The notes: a model not told the origin generated them from the letters alone. Shown: positions 8,624 through 17,793, counted from the first letter of the stretch. The stretch: 64,000 nt of DNA from Hyphomicrobiales bacterium (GCA_900466745.1 UBNE01000003.1:124001-188000), one strand, 5' to 3'. Translations and numbers: made by a program.

Positions 8624-9778
8624 TCAGTGCGCCGCGCCGTTGGCGGCGAGCTCGGCTTCCAGGAAGCTCCTGACCTCCTCGGCCGCGACGCCCGGCGCGA
8701 TGAAGCTCTTGCCGATGCCGCGGGCGAGGATGAAGGTCAGCGCGCCGCGCTTCACCTTCTTGTCCTGCGCCATCGCCGCCAGGATCTCCTCGGCGCTGCC
8801 GGCCCCGCCCGGCACCTGCTGCAGCCGGCTCGGCAGGCCGACATGGTCGAGATGGCGCGCGACGCGGACGGCATCCTGGCCCGGGCAGAGCTCGAGCCGC
8901 TGCGAGAAGCGGAAGGCCAGGGCGAGGCCGATGGCGACGGCCTCGCCATGGACGAGGCGGCTCGAATCGTAATGCGTCAGCCGCTCCAGCGCATGGGCGA
9001 AGGTATGGCCGAGATTGAGCAAGGCGCGGTCGCCTTCCTCGCGCTCGTCGCGGGCGACGATCGCCGCCTTGGCCCGGCAGGCGACGGCGACGGCATGGTC
9101 GCGCTCCGGCCCGCCGGCGATGACGCGGCTCCAGTTCGTCTCGCACCAGTCGAAGAAGCCCGGATCGTCGATCAGCCCGTATTTCACCACCTCGGCATAG
9201 CCGGCCTTGAACTCGCGCTCGCTCAGCGTGTCGAGGAGCGCGGTGTCGGCGATGACCATCGCGGGCTGGTGGAAGGCGCCGATCAGGTTCTTGCCATGCG
9301 GCGAGTTGATGCCGGTCTTGCCGCCGACGGAGGAATCGACCTGGGCGAGCAGGGTGGTCGGCACCTGCACGAAGCGCACGCCGCGGCGCAGAACCGCCGC
9401 GGCGAAGCCGGTGAGGTCGCCGACGACGCCGCCGCCGAAGGCGATGACGAGGTCGTTGCGCTCGATCTTCGCGGCCAGCAGCGCATCGCAGAGCGCGACG
9501 AACCGGGCGTAGGATTTGGAGGCCTCGCCCGGCGGGATGGTGATGCGGGTGGCGGCGATGCCCTCCTGGGCGAGACAGGTCTCGAAGGCGGCGCCGTGGA
9601 GGGCGGCCACGCTCTCGTCGGTGACGATCGCGGCGCGGGCGCCCGGCGCGAGGGAGGCGATCAGGGCCGCCGCCTCGCAGAGCTGGTGGCGGCCGATATG
9701 GATGTCGTAGCCGCGCCCCTCGAGCGCGACGGGGACGGTGATGCGGGCCCCGGTCCGGGCGGGGGTGGTAGCGTTCAT
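8624..9778 (-). CDS. aroB: 3-dehydroquinate synthase
   Basis: 384 residues. Catalyses the second step of the shikimate pathway, DAHP to 3-dehydroquinate, NAD- and metal-dependent, in the cytoplasm. Family motifs are AFGGGVVGDLTGFAA (NAD loop), PTTLLAQVDSSVGGKTGIN, GKNLIGAFHQP, the metal ligands in AGYAEVVKYG (Glu), NLGHTFAHALE (His) and LVHGEAVAIG (His), and a C-terminal DKKVKRG. It overlaps the 3' end of aroK as ATGA (9775-9778), the usual aroK-aroB operon. It is complete, with no unusual features. Confidence 0.97.
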   Translation of the reverse strand: MNATTPARTGARITVPVALEGRGYDIHIGRHQLCEAAALIASLAPGARAAIVTDESVAALHGAAFETCLAQEGIAATRITIPPGEASKSYARFVALCDALLAAKIERNDLVIAFGGGVVGDLTGFAAAVLRRGVRFVQVPTTLLAQVDSSVGGKTGINSPHGKNLIGAFHQPAMVIADTALLDTLSEREFKAGYAEVVKYGLIDDPGFFDWCETNWSRVIAGGPERDHAVAVACRAKAAIVARDEREEGDRALLNLGHTFAHALERLTHYDSSRLVHGEAVAIGLALAFRFSQRLELCPGQDAVRVARHLDHVGLPSRLQQVPGGAGSAEEILAAMAQDKKVKRGALTFILARGIGKSFIAPGVAAEEVRSFLEAELAANGAAH

Positions 9779-10374
9779 GATGCAGCGACTCCGCCAGCCG
9801 CGAGGCCAAGATGGCGCTCCAATGCGGCGACAATATCGCCGACGATGACCTCATGCGGCTCGTCGCGCGACTGGATGGTGAGGTCGGCCAGCGCATAGAC
9901 CGGCTCGCGCTGCGCCAGCATGGCGCGCAGCGTGCCCTCGGGGTCGGCGGTCTGGAGCAGCGGGCGGTTCGAGCGCTTGCGCACCCGGCGCATCAGCACG
10001 TCGGGCTCGGCCTTCAGCCAGACCGAGACGCCGAGCTCCTTCACCCGCGCCCGGGTCTCGGCGTTCATGAAGGCGCCGCCGCCGGTGGCGAGCACCAGCG
10101 GGGCCTGCGTCGCCAGGATGCGGGCGATGACGCGCCGCTCGCCGTCGCGGAATTCGGTCTCGCCGCGCTGGGCGAAGATCTCGGGGATGGTCATGCCCGC
10201 GGCGGTCTCGATCTCGGTGTCGGCGTCGAGAAAGCTCATGCCGAGCCGGGCCGCCAGCCGCCGGCCGACCGAACTCTTGCCCGAGCCCATCATGCCGACC
10301 AGCACGACGGCGCGGCCGCCGAGCGCATGGCGCAGATCGGCAGTCTCCGGGGCTTGAATGGCTGCGGCGGTCAT
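9775..10374 (-). CDS. aroK: Shikimate kinase
   Basis: 199 residues. Phosphorylates shikimate at the 3-hydroxyl with ATP. Walker A is GMMGSGKS (27-34), the shikimate-binding DAD is at 51-53, Arg is in GETEFRDGERR (71-81), GGG at 98-100, and the lid arginine in the RKRSNRPLL region. An in-frame ATG at 10419 would add 15 residues; the ATG at 10374 (MTAAAIQAPE) fits the family better and has GAGGA upstream. It is translationally coupled to aroB by an ATGA overlap and divergent from the small membrane-protein/xerD pair. Confidence 0.95.
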   Translation of the reverse strand: MTAAAIQAPETADLRHALGGRAVVLVGMMGSGKSSVGRRLAARLGMSFLDADTEIETAAGMTIPEIFAQRGETEFRDGERRVIARILATQAPLVLATGGGAFMNAETRARVKELGVSVWLKAEPDVLMRRVRKRSNRPLLQTADPEGTLRAMLAQREPVYALADLTIQSRDEPHEVIVGDIVAALERHLGLAAGGVAAS

Positions 10375-10570
10375 GCTGGCTCTTATCCTCGCGGCGGGAT
10401 GTAGCATCACCGGCAGCATCCGTCATGCCTCTGTCACGCCTGCCGCCGTCAGCGGCGGCGCGTTTTGCGCAGCGCTGTAGCGCGGCCCCTCTTGCGCCGG
10501 CCGAGCGGCATCGCGGATAACCGATCGGCGCCGACATCCTCGTTCGGGCCAGAGCGAAAGTTCGCCAGAC

Positions 10571-10723
10571 GTGCCGACCCTGTTCCGGTTCCTGTTCTTC
10601 CTCGCGGTCCTGGCCGGGCTGGTCTTTGCGGGCATGGTCGCGCTCGTCACCTTCGTCCAGCCGGTGCAGCGCGAGATGGTCGAGATCGTGCCGCCGGCCC
10701 GGCTGCAGCCCAAGACACCCTAG
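10571..10723 (+). CDS. Small single-span membrane protein upstream of xerD
   Basis: 50 residues from a GTG at 10571 to TAG at 10721-10723. One hydrophobic span (about 4-28, FRFLFFLAVLAGLVFAG) is followed by a short tail (QPVQREMVEIVPPARLQPK). The xerD ATG follows the stop codon directly, with no spacing, so the two are translationally coupled. Similar tiny genes ahead of xerD occur in related bacteria as I recall; the function is unknown. The GTG start is the only one that includes the complete span. Confidence 0.7.
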   Translation: MPTLFRFLFFLAVLAGLVFAGMVALVTFVQPVQREMVEIVPPARLQPKTP

Positions 10724-11653
10724 ATGAGCCGGGTTCCGCGCCAGCGCCTCAGCGCCTTCCTCGACATGCTGGCGGCCGAGCGCGGCGCGGCGCGCAACAC
10801 GCTCGAGGCCTATGAGCGCGACGTCTCCGACTATCTCGTCTTCCTCGCCGGCAAGCCGCTGGAGCAGGCGACGTCGGCCGATATCCGCGGCTGGATCGCC
10901 GATCTCGCGGCGCGCGGGCTGAAGGCGTCCTCGGCCGCACGGCGGCTCTCGGCGGTGCGGCAGTTCCACCGCTTCCTCTACACCGAAGGCCTCTGCGGCA
11001 GCGATCCGGCCGCGGCGATCGAGGGGCCGCGGCAGGGGCGCCCGCTGCCGAAGGTGATCTCGGTGGAGGCCGTCGACCGATTGCTGGCCGCGGCGCGCGA
11101 GGCCTGCGAGCGGGAGGGGCTGTCACCGGCCGCCCGGCTGCGGGCGCTCAGGATGCGCTGCCTTGTCGAGATGCTCTATGCGACGGGTCTGCGCGTCTCG
11201 GAGCTGATCGCCCTGCCGCTCTCGGCCGCGACGACGCGGGAGCGCTTCCTGATCGTGCGCGGCAAGGGCGACAAGGAACGGCTGGTGCCGCTGAACGAGG
11301 CGGCGCGCGCCGCCGCCCGCGCCTGGCTCGAGGCGCTGGGCGAGGCCGGGCAGGCGGAGGGCCGCTGGCTGTTTCCGGCCGAGGGGGAGAGCGGCCATCT
11401 TGCGCGCCAGGTCTTCGGGCGCGAACTCAAGGCGCTGGCCGGGGCGGCCGGGATTCCGGGGGCGGGCCTGAGCCCGCATGTGCTGCGCCACGCCTTCGCC
11501 AGCCATCTGCTGCAGAACGGCGCCGATCTCCGGGTAGTGCAGGAATTGCTCGGCCATGCCGACATCGCCACGACGCAGATCTACACCCATGTCCTCGACG
11601 AAAGGCTGAAGAGCATGGTGCGCGACCTCCACCCGCTGGCGGACGAAGGCTGA
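10724..11653 (+). CDS. xerD: Site-specific tyrosine recombinase XerD
   Basis: 309 residues, with an N-terminal SAM-like core-binding domain (about 8-92) and a C-terminal catalytic domain. All six active-site residues are visible: Arg157 (ATGLRVSEL), Lys181 (RGKGDKERLV), His252 and Arg255 (SPHVLRHAFASHLL), His278 (LLGHADIATTQ) and the nucleophile Tyr287 (QIYTHV). With XerC it resolves chromosome dimers at dif under FtsK control. Its place beside aroKB and its length mark it as the housekeeping recombinase, not a mobile-element integrase. A 34-residue insertion-like stretch around 130-140 (EGLSPAARLR) is common in alphaproteobacterial members. Confidence 0.93.
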   Translation: MSRVPRQRLSAFLDMLAAERGAARNTLEAYERDVSDYLVFLAGKPLEQATSADIRGWIADLAARGLKASSAARRLSAVRQFHRFLYTEGLCGSDPAAAIEGPRQGRPLPKVISVEAVDRLLAAAREACEREGLSPAARLRALRMRCLVEMLYATGLRVSELIALPLSAATTRERFLIVRGKGDKERLVPLNEAARAAARAWLEALGEAGQAEGRWLFPAEGESGHLARQVFGRELKALAGAAGIPGAGLSPHVLRHAFASHLLQNGADLRVVQELLGHADIATTQIYTHVLDERLKSMVRDLHPLADEG

Positions 11654-11668
11654 GGCGGCTTGCCGGCC

Positions 11669-11714
11669 CGTCATTGCGAGCGAGGCTTCGTCGCTTTCGC
11701 TCCTCGCGATGACG
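11669..11714. repeat. Palindromic repeat, family 1, short copy
   Basis: The outer arms CGTCATTGCGAG and CTCGCGATGACG are kept, but most of the inner part seen at 193-290 is missing. It lies between the convergent xerD and carbonic anhydrase genes and could end both transcripts. Confidence 0.7.
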
Positions 11715-11728
11715 GCTCGCGGAAGGCC

Positions 11729-12427
11729 TCAGCTTTCGACGCAGCGGATCTGCTGGACGCGCTTGGGCATCTCGCCGACCGCCGGGATGAACTGCCCGGT
11801 GGCGGGGTCGAGGATCATCAGCACGCCGGTCGCCACCGCGAAGAAGGCGCCGTGCAGATGCAGCTTGCCCTTCTCCTCGAGGATCCTCACGCAGGGGAAG
11901 GTGCGCAAATTGATCAGCGACTGCTGGATCGAGGCCAGCTCGAGCCGGTGCAGATAGTCGTCGAAGTTCTCGTTGCGGCCGCGCCCGCCGGTGCGCTCGG
12001 CCGCCGGAGCGATCAGGGTGATCCACTTGCCGATGAAGTCGCCCGGGGACAGCGCCTTCTGGCTGTCGTCGGCGAAAGCGCGAATGCCGCCGCAGCGGCC
12101 ATGGCCGAGCACGACGATATGCTGGACCCTGAGCGCCTGCACCGCGTATTCGAGCGCGGCGGAGGTGCCGTGGAGCTGGTCGTCCGGCTGGAAGGGGGGG
12201 ACCAGATTGGCGATGTTGCGGGCCACGAACATCTCGCCCGGGCGCGCATCGAAGATCACCTCCGGCGAGACGCGCGAATCGCAGCAGCCGATGAGCATGA
12301 TCTTCGGCGTCTGGCCGTGCTCGCCGAGTTCCTCGTAGCGGTCCTGCTCGCGGACGAAACGATCGTCGAGAAAGGCGCGATAGCCTTCCGTGAGCCGCTG
12401 GGGAAAGGGCGTCGCAGGCTTGTCCAT
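11729..12427 (-). CDS. Beta-class carbonic anhydrase
   Basis: 232 residues. Reversibly hydrates CO2 to bicarbonate using zinc. Zinc ligands are Cys48 in LIGCCDSRVSP, His109 and Cys112 in LGHGRCGG; the Asp50/Arg52 dyad is present. No signal peptide, so cytoplasmic. In-frame starts exist at 12463, 12433 and 12427; none has a clear ribosome binding site, and 12427 (MDKPATPFPQRL) matches the family start best. Single gene, convergent with xerD, 71 bases downstream of the DUF167 gene on the same strand. Confidence 0.93.
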   Translation of the reverse strand: MDKPATPFPQRLTEGYRAFLDDRFVREQDRYEELGEHGQTPKIMLIGCCDSRVSPEVIFDARPGEMFVARNIANLVPPFQPDDQLHGTSAALEYAVQALRVQHIVVLGHGRCGGIRAFADDSQKALSPGDFIGKWITLIAPAAERTGGRGRNENFDDYLHRLELASIQQSLINLRTFPCVRILEEKGKLHLHGAFFAVATGVLMILDPATGQFIPAVGEMPKRVQQIRCVES

Positions 12428-12498
12428 GGCCATTGTGGAACAGGAAAGCGAGGGAGCCGTCAAGCGGAATGCTGCGCTGCGGCAGGTGAAAATACGGC

Positions 12499-12855
12499 TC
12501 AGCGCGCGGCGAAACGCTGCTCCAGCCGCGCCAGCAGCGCCGCTTTTTCGCCCTGCAGGGCGACCGTTTTCAGCCGCGCGGTGGCGCCGCCGGCGATGGC
12601 GACCTGCGAGCGCGGCAGCTTCAATTCCCTGGCGATGAGGGCGATCAGGGCGGCATTCGCCTCGCCCTCGGTCGGCGCGGCCCGGACGCGCGCCTTCAGC
12701 ACGCAGCGCCCGTCCGAGAGCGTCTCGAGCCCGTCGAGCGCGTCGCGCCCGCCGCGCGGCGTCAGCCGCACCGCGACGGCGAGGCCGTCCCTGGTCTCCC
12801 GCCAGGGCGGGGCCGGCTCGTGCCCGGCCGTTCCCGCAGGGGGAAGGGTGCCCAT
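12499..12855 (-). CDS. DUF167 (YggU-type) protein
   Basis: 118 residues. The family core is clear: LAVAVRLTPRGGRDA, VLKARVRAAPTEGEANAAL, and VAIAGGATARLKTVALQG. It is a small alpha/beta protein of unknown function. In many alphaproteobacteria this gene sits directly beside yggT. Here yggT is about 5 kb away (17879), with an amidase, a binding protein and a gamma-glutamyltransferase in between, which suggests an insertion or rearrangement. Confidence 0.88.
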   Translation of the reverse strand: MGTLPPAGTAGHEPAPPWRETRDGLAVAVRLTPRGGRDALDGLETLSDGRCVLKARVRAAPTEGEANAALIALIARELKLPRSQVAIAGGATARLKTVALQGEKAALLARLEQRFAAR

Positions 12856-12972
12856 GTCTTGCCCCCTATGTCGCGTCCGCGCCTTGTCCAGCCGTGATCC
12901 CAGCCTCTAGGCTGGCCCCGGGCCGATCCGGCATACCGCCTGGGAGGCCGCGCGCGCAATGGAGAGCCTGCC

Positions 12973-14466
12973 TTGACCGAACCCTGCGACCTCGGCGCCG
13001 TCGCCGCCCGCGCCCTGATCGGGGCGAAGAAGCTTTCGGCCCGCGAGCTGCTCGAAAGCTGCATCCGCCGCATGGATGCGGTCGACCCGGCCGTCAACGC
13101 CATGGTGGCGCGCGACGACGAGGCCGCCCGCAAGGCCGCGGCCGCCGCCGACGAGGCCACCGCGCGCGGCGACAGGCTCGGCGTGCTGCACGGCCTGCCC
13201 ATCGGGATCAAGGACCTGGAGAACACGGCGGGCCTGCGCACCACCTATGGCAGCCCGCTCTATCGCGATTTCGTGCCGGAGCAGGACCAGCGCGTCGTCG
13301 CCTCGGTGCGCCGGGCCGGGGCGATCATCGCCGGCAAGACCAACACGCCCGAATGGGGCGCCGGCGCCAATACGCGCAACGCCGTCTATGGCGCGACCGG
13401 CAACCCGTTCGACCCGTCGAAGAGCGCGGCCGGGTCCTCGGGCGGTTCGGGCGTCGCCCTGGCGACCGGCATGGTGCCGCTCGCGACCGGCTCCGACACC
13501 GGCGGCTCGCTGCGCAATCCCGCCGCCTTCAACGGCATCGTCGGCTTCCGCCCGACGCCCGGCCTGGTGCCGAGCGAGAAGCGGCTGCTCGGCTGGTCCC
13601 CGCTTCCCGTGCTCGGGCCGATGGCGCGCAACGTACCGGATCTGTGCCTGCTGCTCTCGACCATGGTCTCCGACGACGGAGCCGATGCGCTCGCCACCAC
13701 GATCCACGGCAAGACGGTGCGGCGGCCTGAGGACTTCGTCCGGCCGGAGGCGATCGACCTGGCTTCGCTCAAGGTCGCGCTGACGCCGGATTTCGGCTTC
13801 GCCCCGACCGAGCGGCTGATCCGCGAGACCTTCTTCGAGAAGACCGGCGCCTTCAGCCATCTCTTCCATGCGGCGGAGGAAGCGACGCCGGATTGCGAGG
13901 GCGCTGACGAAGTCTTCGAGATCCTGCGCGCGGCCTATTTCCTCGCCAGCCATCTCGACAAAGTGCGCGATACGCCCGAGATGGTCGGGCCGAATGTCCG
14001 CGCCAATGTCGAGGAGGGCCTGGGCTATTCCGCGCTCGACGTGACGCGGGCGATGAAGCAGCAGACGGCGATCTATCAGCGCTGGCAGGGCTTCTTCGCC
14101 GATTACGACGTCATCCTGTCGCCGGCCGTGACGCTGAGCCCGCGGCCCTGGACCGAGCTCTTCCCGGCGCAGATCGACGGCAAGCCGACCCGCACCTATT
14201 TCCACTGGCTCGCGCTCGCCTATGCCGTCACCATCGTCGGCCATCCGGCGATCTCGCTGCCGGTCGGGCTCGACCGCAACGGCATGCCCTTCGGCCTCCA
14301 GATCGTCGGGCCGCGCGGCGGCGACGCCAAGGTGCTGGCGGTGGCGGCGGCGCTGGAGGCGGCGCTCGCCGGCGATCCGCTGACGGCGCGGCCGGTGCCG
14401 GATCTCGACCGGCTCGCCCGGGCGCGCCCGATCAGCGAGAGCCCGAATTTCATGGGCTTCGCCTGA
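12973..14466 (+). CDS. Amidase (amidase-signature family)
   Basis: 497 residues. The Ser-cisSer-Lys triad is complete: Lys80 (PIGIKDLENTAG), cis-Ser155 in AAGSSGGSG, and nucleophile Ser179 in GSDTGGSLRNPA. It hydrolyses a carboxamide to acid plus ammonia; the substrate cannot be read from sequence, and GatA is excluded because gatBC are absent and the C-terminus differs. It begins TTGACC ATG-like at 12973 (TTG codon read as start) and lies 49 bases before a peptide-type binding protein on the same strand. Uptake plus deamidation of an amide or peptide derivative is inferred. Confidence 0.88.
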   Translation: MTEPCDLGAVAARALIGAKKLSARELLESCIRRMDAVDPAVNAMVARDDEAARKAAAAADEATARGDRLGVLHGLPIGIKDLENTAGLRTTYGSPLYRDFVPEQDQRVVASVRRAGAIIAGKTNTPEWGAGANTRNAVYGATGNPFDPSKSAAGSSGGSGVALATGMVPLATGSDTGGSLRNPAAFNGIVGFRPTPGLVPSEKRLLGWSPLPVLGPMARNVPDLCLLLSTMVSDDGADALATTIHGKTVRRPEDFVRPEAIDLASLKVALTPDFGFAPTERLIRETFFEKTGAFSHLFHAAEEATPDCEGADEVFEILRAAYFLASHLDKVRDTPEMVGPNVRANVEEGLGYSALDVTRAMKQQTAIYQRWQGFFADYDVILSPAVTLSPRPWTELFPAQIDGKPTRTYFHWLALAYAVTIVGHPAISLPVGLDRNGMPFGLQIVGPRGGDAKVLAVAAALEAALAGDPLTARPVPDLDRLARARPISESPNFMGFA

Positions 14467-14515
14467 CGGCGCGCCCGCGACCCGTTTCACCACCACAACA
14501 ACAAGGAGAGGGATC

Positions 14516-16096
14516 ATGAAACGACGCGATTTTCTGAAGGGGACGAGCGCGCTGGCCCTGGCCGGGCCGGCGCTGATACGGACGGCGCAGGCGCAAAGCG
14601 CGGATCTGATGAAATTCGTGCCGCAGGCCAACCTCACCGCGCTCGATCCGATCTGGACGACGGCGACGGTGACCAACAACCACGGCTACTACGTCTTCGA
14701 CACGCTCTATGGCGGCGACCTCGATCTGAAGCCGCAGCCGCAGATGGCCGAGGGCCACGAGATCTCGGCCGACCAGAAGACCTGGCGGATCAGGCTGCGC
14801 GAGGGCCTCTCCTTCCATGACGGGGCGCCGGTCAGGGCCGCTGACTGCATCCAGAGCATGAAGCGCTGGTGCCAGCGCGATCCCTACGGCCAGCTCCTCG
14901 CCAGGGTCGTCGAGGCCTGGAACGCGGCCGACGACCGGACCATCGAGATCAAGCTGACCCGGCCCTTCCCGATGATGCTCGACCTGCTGTCCAAGGCCGA
15001 CAACCCGCCCTTCATCATGCCCGAGCGGCTGGCCCAGACCGACGCCAACAAGCAGGTCACGGAGGTCGTCGGCTCCGGCCCCTACACGTTCGTCGCGGGC
15101 GAGTTCGTCACCGGCAGCAAGGTCGTTTACGAGAAGTTCGACGGCTACAAGCCGCGCAGCGAGGCGCCCAGCCGCAATGCCGGCGGCAAGGTCGCGCATT
15201 TCAAGCGGATCGAGTGGAACGTGCTGCCCGACCCGGCGACGGCGGCGGCGGCGCTGACGCGCGGCGAGGTGGACTGGTGGGAGCGGCCCCTGGCCGATCT
15301 CCAGCCGATGCTGGCGCAGAGCCCCGACATCAAGCGCGAGGTCATCGACACGGCCGGGCGCGGCGCGATCATCCGGCTCAACCATCTCCAGCCGCCCTTC
15401 AACAATCCGAAGGTGCGCGCAGCCGTGCGCATGGCGGTGAAGCAGGAGGACTATATGCGCGCCTCCCAGGGCGACGACACCTCGATGTGGCAGACCTGCC
15501 GCAACCTGTGGTGGCGCGGCACACCGTACTATACCGGCGAGCAGGAGGACCTGATGCCGCAGAGCCTGGAGAAGGCCAGGGCCGCGCTGAAGGAATCCGG
15601 CTATAACGGCGAGAAGGTCGTGATCATCAACCCGACCGACTTCCCGGATATCGGCCCGCTCGGCGAGGTGACCTTCGAATTGCTCAAGCAGCTCGGCATG
15701 AATGTCGAGATGGCGGCGAGCGACTGGGGCACGGTGATCCAGCGCCGCAACAGCCGCGAGCCGGTTGAGAAGGGCGGCTGGAGCATCTTCCACACCACCG
15801 GCTCGGCCACGGGCTGGGGCAACCCCGCCTTGTCGAACCTCGTGCGCGGCCAGGGCGAGAAGGGCTGGTTCGGCTGGTGGAAGAGCGACAAGGCGGAAGC
15901 GCTGGCCGAGGAGTGGCTCTACGGCGCCGACGAGGCGACGCAGAAGCAGAAGGCGATCGCGCTCGGCCGGCTGGCGCTGGAGGAGGTCGGGACGATCCCG
16001 CTCGGCCAGTTCGTGATCCGCACGGCCTATCGCAAGACCCTGACCGGCATGCTGCCCGGCTCGGCGCCCTATCCCTGGGGGCTGAAGCGCGCCTGA
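14516..16096 (+). CDS. Peptide/opine-type ABC binding protein (SBP_bac_5), orphan
   Basis: 526 residues. A Tat signal (MKRRDFLKGTSALALAG, cleavage near AQAQS) directs the folded protein to the periplasm. The family 5 binding-protein body starts near residue 35 and includes DGAPVRAADCIQSMKRW and GSGPYTFVAGEFVTGSK. Such proteins deliver di- and oligopeptides, opines or nickel to DppBCDF-type importers. No permease or ATPase genes are next to it, so it must use a transporter encoded elsewhere or have lost its partners. GAGAGG near 14508 is a good ribosome site. A strong hairpin follows the stop. Confidence 0.9.
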   Translation: MKRRDFLKGTSALALAGPALIRTAQAQSADLMKFVPQANLTALDPIWTTATVTNNHGYYVFDTLYGGDLDLKPQPQMAEGHEISADQKTWRIRLREGLSFHDGAPVRAADCIQSMKRWCQRDPYGQLLARVVEAWNAADDRTIEIKLTRPFPMMLDLLSKADNPPFIMPERLAQTDANKQVTEVVGSGPYTFVAGEFVTGSKVVYEKFDGYKPRSEAPSRNAGGKVAHFKRIEWNVLPDPATAAAALTRGEVDWWERPLADLQPMLAQSPDIKREVIDTAGRGAIIRLNHLQPPFNNPKVRAAVRMAVKQEDYMRASQGDDTSMWQTCRNLWWRGTPYYTGEQEDLMPQSLEKARAALKESGYNGEKVVIINPTDFPDIGPLGEVTFELLKQLGMNVEMAASDWGTVIQRRNSREPVEKGGWSIFHTTGSATGWGNPALSNLVRGQGEKGWFGWWKSDKAEALAEEWLYGADEATQKQKAIALGRLALEEVGTIPLGQFVIRTAYRKTLTGMLPGSAPYPWGLKRA

Positions 16097-16115
16097 ACGC
16101 GGCGCCGGAACGGGA

Positions 16116-16139
16116 AAGGGCGGCCGCGGGGCCGCCCTT
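16116..16139. terminator. Perfect 10-bp hairpin between convergent genes
   Basis: AAGGGCGGCC (16116-16125), loop GCGG, GGCCGCCCTT (16130-16139), then CTTGCAT. It starts 20 bases after the stop of the binding-protein gene and 25 bases before the end of the convergent gamma-glutamyltransferase gene, so it probably terminates both. Read from the minus strand it also ends in TT. Confidence 0.7.
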
Positions 16140-16164
16140 CTTGCATGATCCGGTGCGTTCGGGG

Positions 16165-17793
16165 TCAGCGCTGCGCCGCGACCGCGGCCGACCAGGGCGA
16201 GGCGGCGTCGCTCGACCCCTCGGCGCCGTCGCGGCCGACGCGGATGAAGTTGGGGCAGGCATAGTTGATCGGCAGCACCGCATGCTCCGCGAGCAGGGTC
16301 GGGCCGGCGGCTTCGAGCGCGGCGATGATCGCGGCCGGCAGGCGCTGGTCGGCACTGGTCGAATCGGGGCCGGAGACGTCGATGCGCGGCTGGTGCGCGG
16401 TCCGCTCGGTGTCCATGGCGAAATCGAGCTGCCAGGCCAGGGTCTGGTAGACGCTGGCGAGGATGCGCCGCCCGCCGGAGGAGCCGGCGGCGAGGCGCGG
16501 CCAGCCGCCATCCTTCGGCGTGACCACGACCGGCAGCATGTTGCAGAGCGGCCGGGCCCCGGGCGCGATGGCGTTGGCGCTGCCGGGGCGCGGGTCGAAC
16601 CACATCATGCCGTTGTTCATCAGCACGCCGGTCGCGGGCAGCACGACGCGGCTGCCCATCGAGGACAGCAGGGTGGTGGTGACGGAGACGAGGTTGCCCT
16701 CGCGGTCGACGACGGTGAGATGCGTCGTGCAGGTATCGCCCGGCTCCTTCGCCGCCGCCGCGGCGCCGAGCCCGTCGAGCCGCTCGCGATAGGCCTGCCG
16801 CATCACGCGCGAAAGCGCGGCGAACCAGGCGGCCGAGGGGCCTGCGGCGTCGACGGGCGCATCGGCCATGCCGGCGACGACGCGTTCGAACGTGGGCGCC
16901 GCGGTCAGGCCGCCGGCGGTGTGGATCAGATGGCTGTCGCGCCAGGCGATGGTCGGCGCCTCGCGCAGCTCGGCCCGGCAGTTCGCCAGGTCCTCGGCAT
17001 CGACCACGCCTCCGGCCGCGGCGATGTCCGCCGCGATGCGCCGGGCGATGTCGCCGCGGTAGAAATCGTCGAGCCCGGCCTGGGCCAGGCGCTCCAGCGT
17101 CGCGGGCAGTTCACCCAGCACCATGAAGCCCGGCGAGCCCTGATAGGGCGGCACCGGCGGCAGGCCGCCGGGCAGATAGATCCGCGCGCTTTCCGCATAG
17201 AGCCGCAGGACGGCGGCGGAGGAGGCGATCTTCAGCGTCGTGTACCAGTCGGCCGGCAGGCCGCGCTTCGCCAGGGCGATCGCGGGCGCCAGCAGATCGG
17301 CGAGCGGCAGCTTCGAGCCGAAGGCCTCCTTCAGCCGGGCATAGCCGGCGACCGAGGAGGGCGTGACGAAGGAGAGGGGGCCGTGGATGTTGCGGTCGTC
17401 GGCGACCTCCGGCCAGGTGAACAGGTCCTTCTTCATCTCGCCGGTGAGGGGGTAGTCGGCGGGATTGGCCCGGCGCGGCGCGACCGGCCCGAAATCGACG
17501 ACCTGCGCGCGGCTCTCGCCGGCCTTGAGCACGACCGCGAAGCCGATGCCGCCGAGGCCGCTGTTCCAGGGCTCGACCGCCGCCAGCGCGAAGCAGGTGG
17601 CGACGGCGGCGTCGGCGGCGTTGCCGCCCTGCTCGAGGATCGCGGCGCCCGCCTCGGCCGCTTCCCGGCTCTGGGAGACGACGATGCCGTTCCGGCCGCT
17701 GGCCGAGGGCTTGGTCAGCGTCCAGTTCTGGGTGCGATAGGGTGTGGCGGGCTTATACACGAGGCGGCCTCCGCGGTTTGTCGGCGGCGGCAT
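16165..17793 (-). CDS. ggt: Gamma-glutamyltransferase family protein (first copy)
   Basis: 542 residues. An Ntn-hydrolase that self-cleaves before a threonine; the candidate nucleophile is in GDTCTTHLTVVD (about residue 355), splitting large and small subunits. Other family stretches are AAILEQGGNAADAAVA and LAAGSSGGRRILASVYQTL. No signal peptide is visible, unlike the periplasmic E. coli enzyme. Members without signals often act on gamma-glutamyl or related amides, and cephalosporin acylases are related. It converges on the amidase and binding-protein genes, consistent with amide/peptide use. It is only distantly similar to the second copy at 40313. Confidence 0.85.
   Translation of the reverse strand: MPPPTNRGGRLVYKPATPYRTQNWTLTKPSASGRNGIVVSQSREAAEAGAAILEQGGNAADAAVATCFALAAVEPWNSGLGGIGFAVVLKAGESRAQVVDFGPVAPRRANPADYPLTGEMKKDLFTWPEVADDRNIHGPLSFVTPSSVAGYARLKEAFGSKLPLADLLAPAIALAKRGLPADWYTTLKIASSAAVLRLYAESARIYLPGGLPPVPPYQGSPGFMVLGELPATLERLAQAGLDDFYRGDIARRIAADIAAAGGVVDAEDLANCRAELREAPTIAWRDSHLIHTAGGLTAAPTFERVVAGMADAPVDAAGPSAAWFAALSRVMRQAYRERLDGLGAAAAAKEPGDTCTTHLTVVDREGNLVSVTTTLLSSMGSRVVLPATGVLMNNGMMWFDPRPGSANAIAPGARPLCNMLPVVVTPKDGGWPRLAAGSSGGRRILASVYQTLAWQLDFAMDTERTAHQPRIDVSGPDSTSADQRLPAAIIAALEAAGPTLLAEHAVLPINYACPNFIRVGRDGAEGSSDAASPWSAAVAAQR

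Noticed and set aside
10724-11653. The tyrosine recombinase as a sign of an integrated element
   Set aside because: Length, active site and position next to housekeeping genes mark it as chromosomal XerD.
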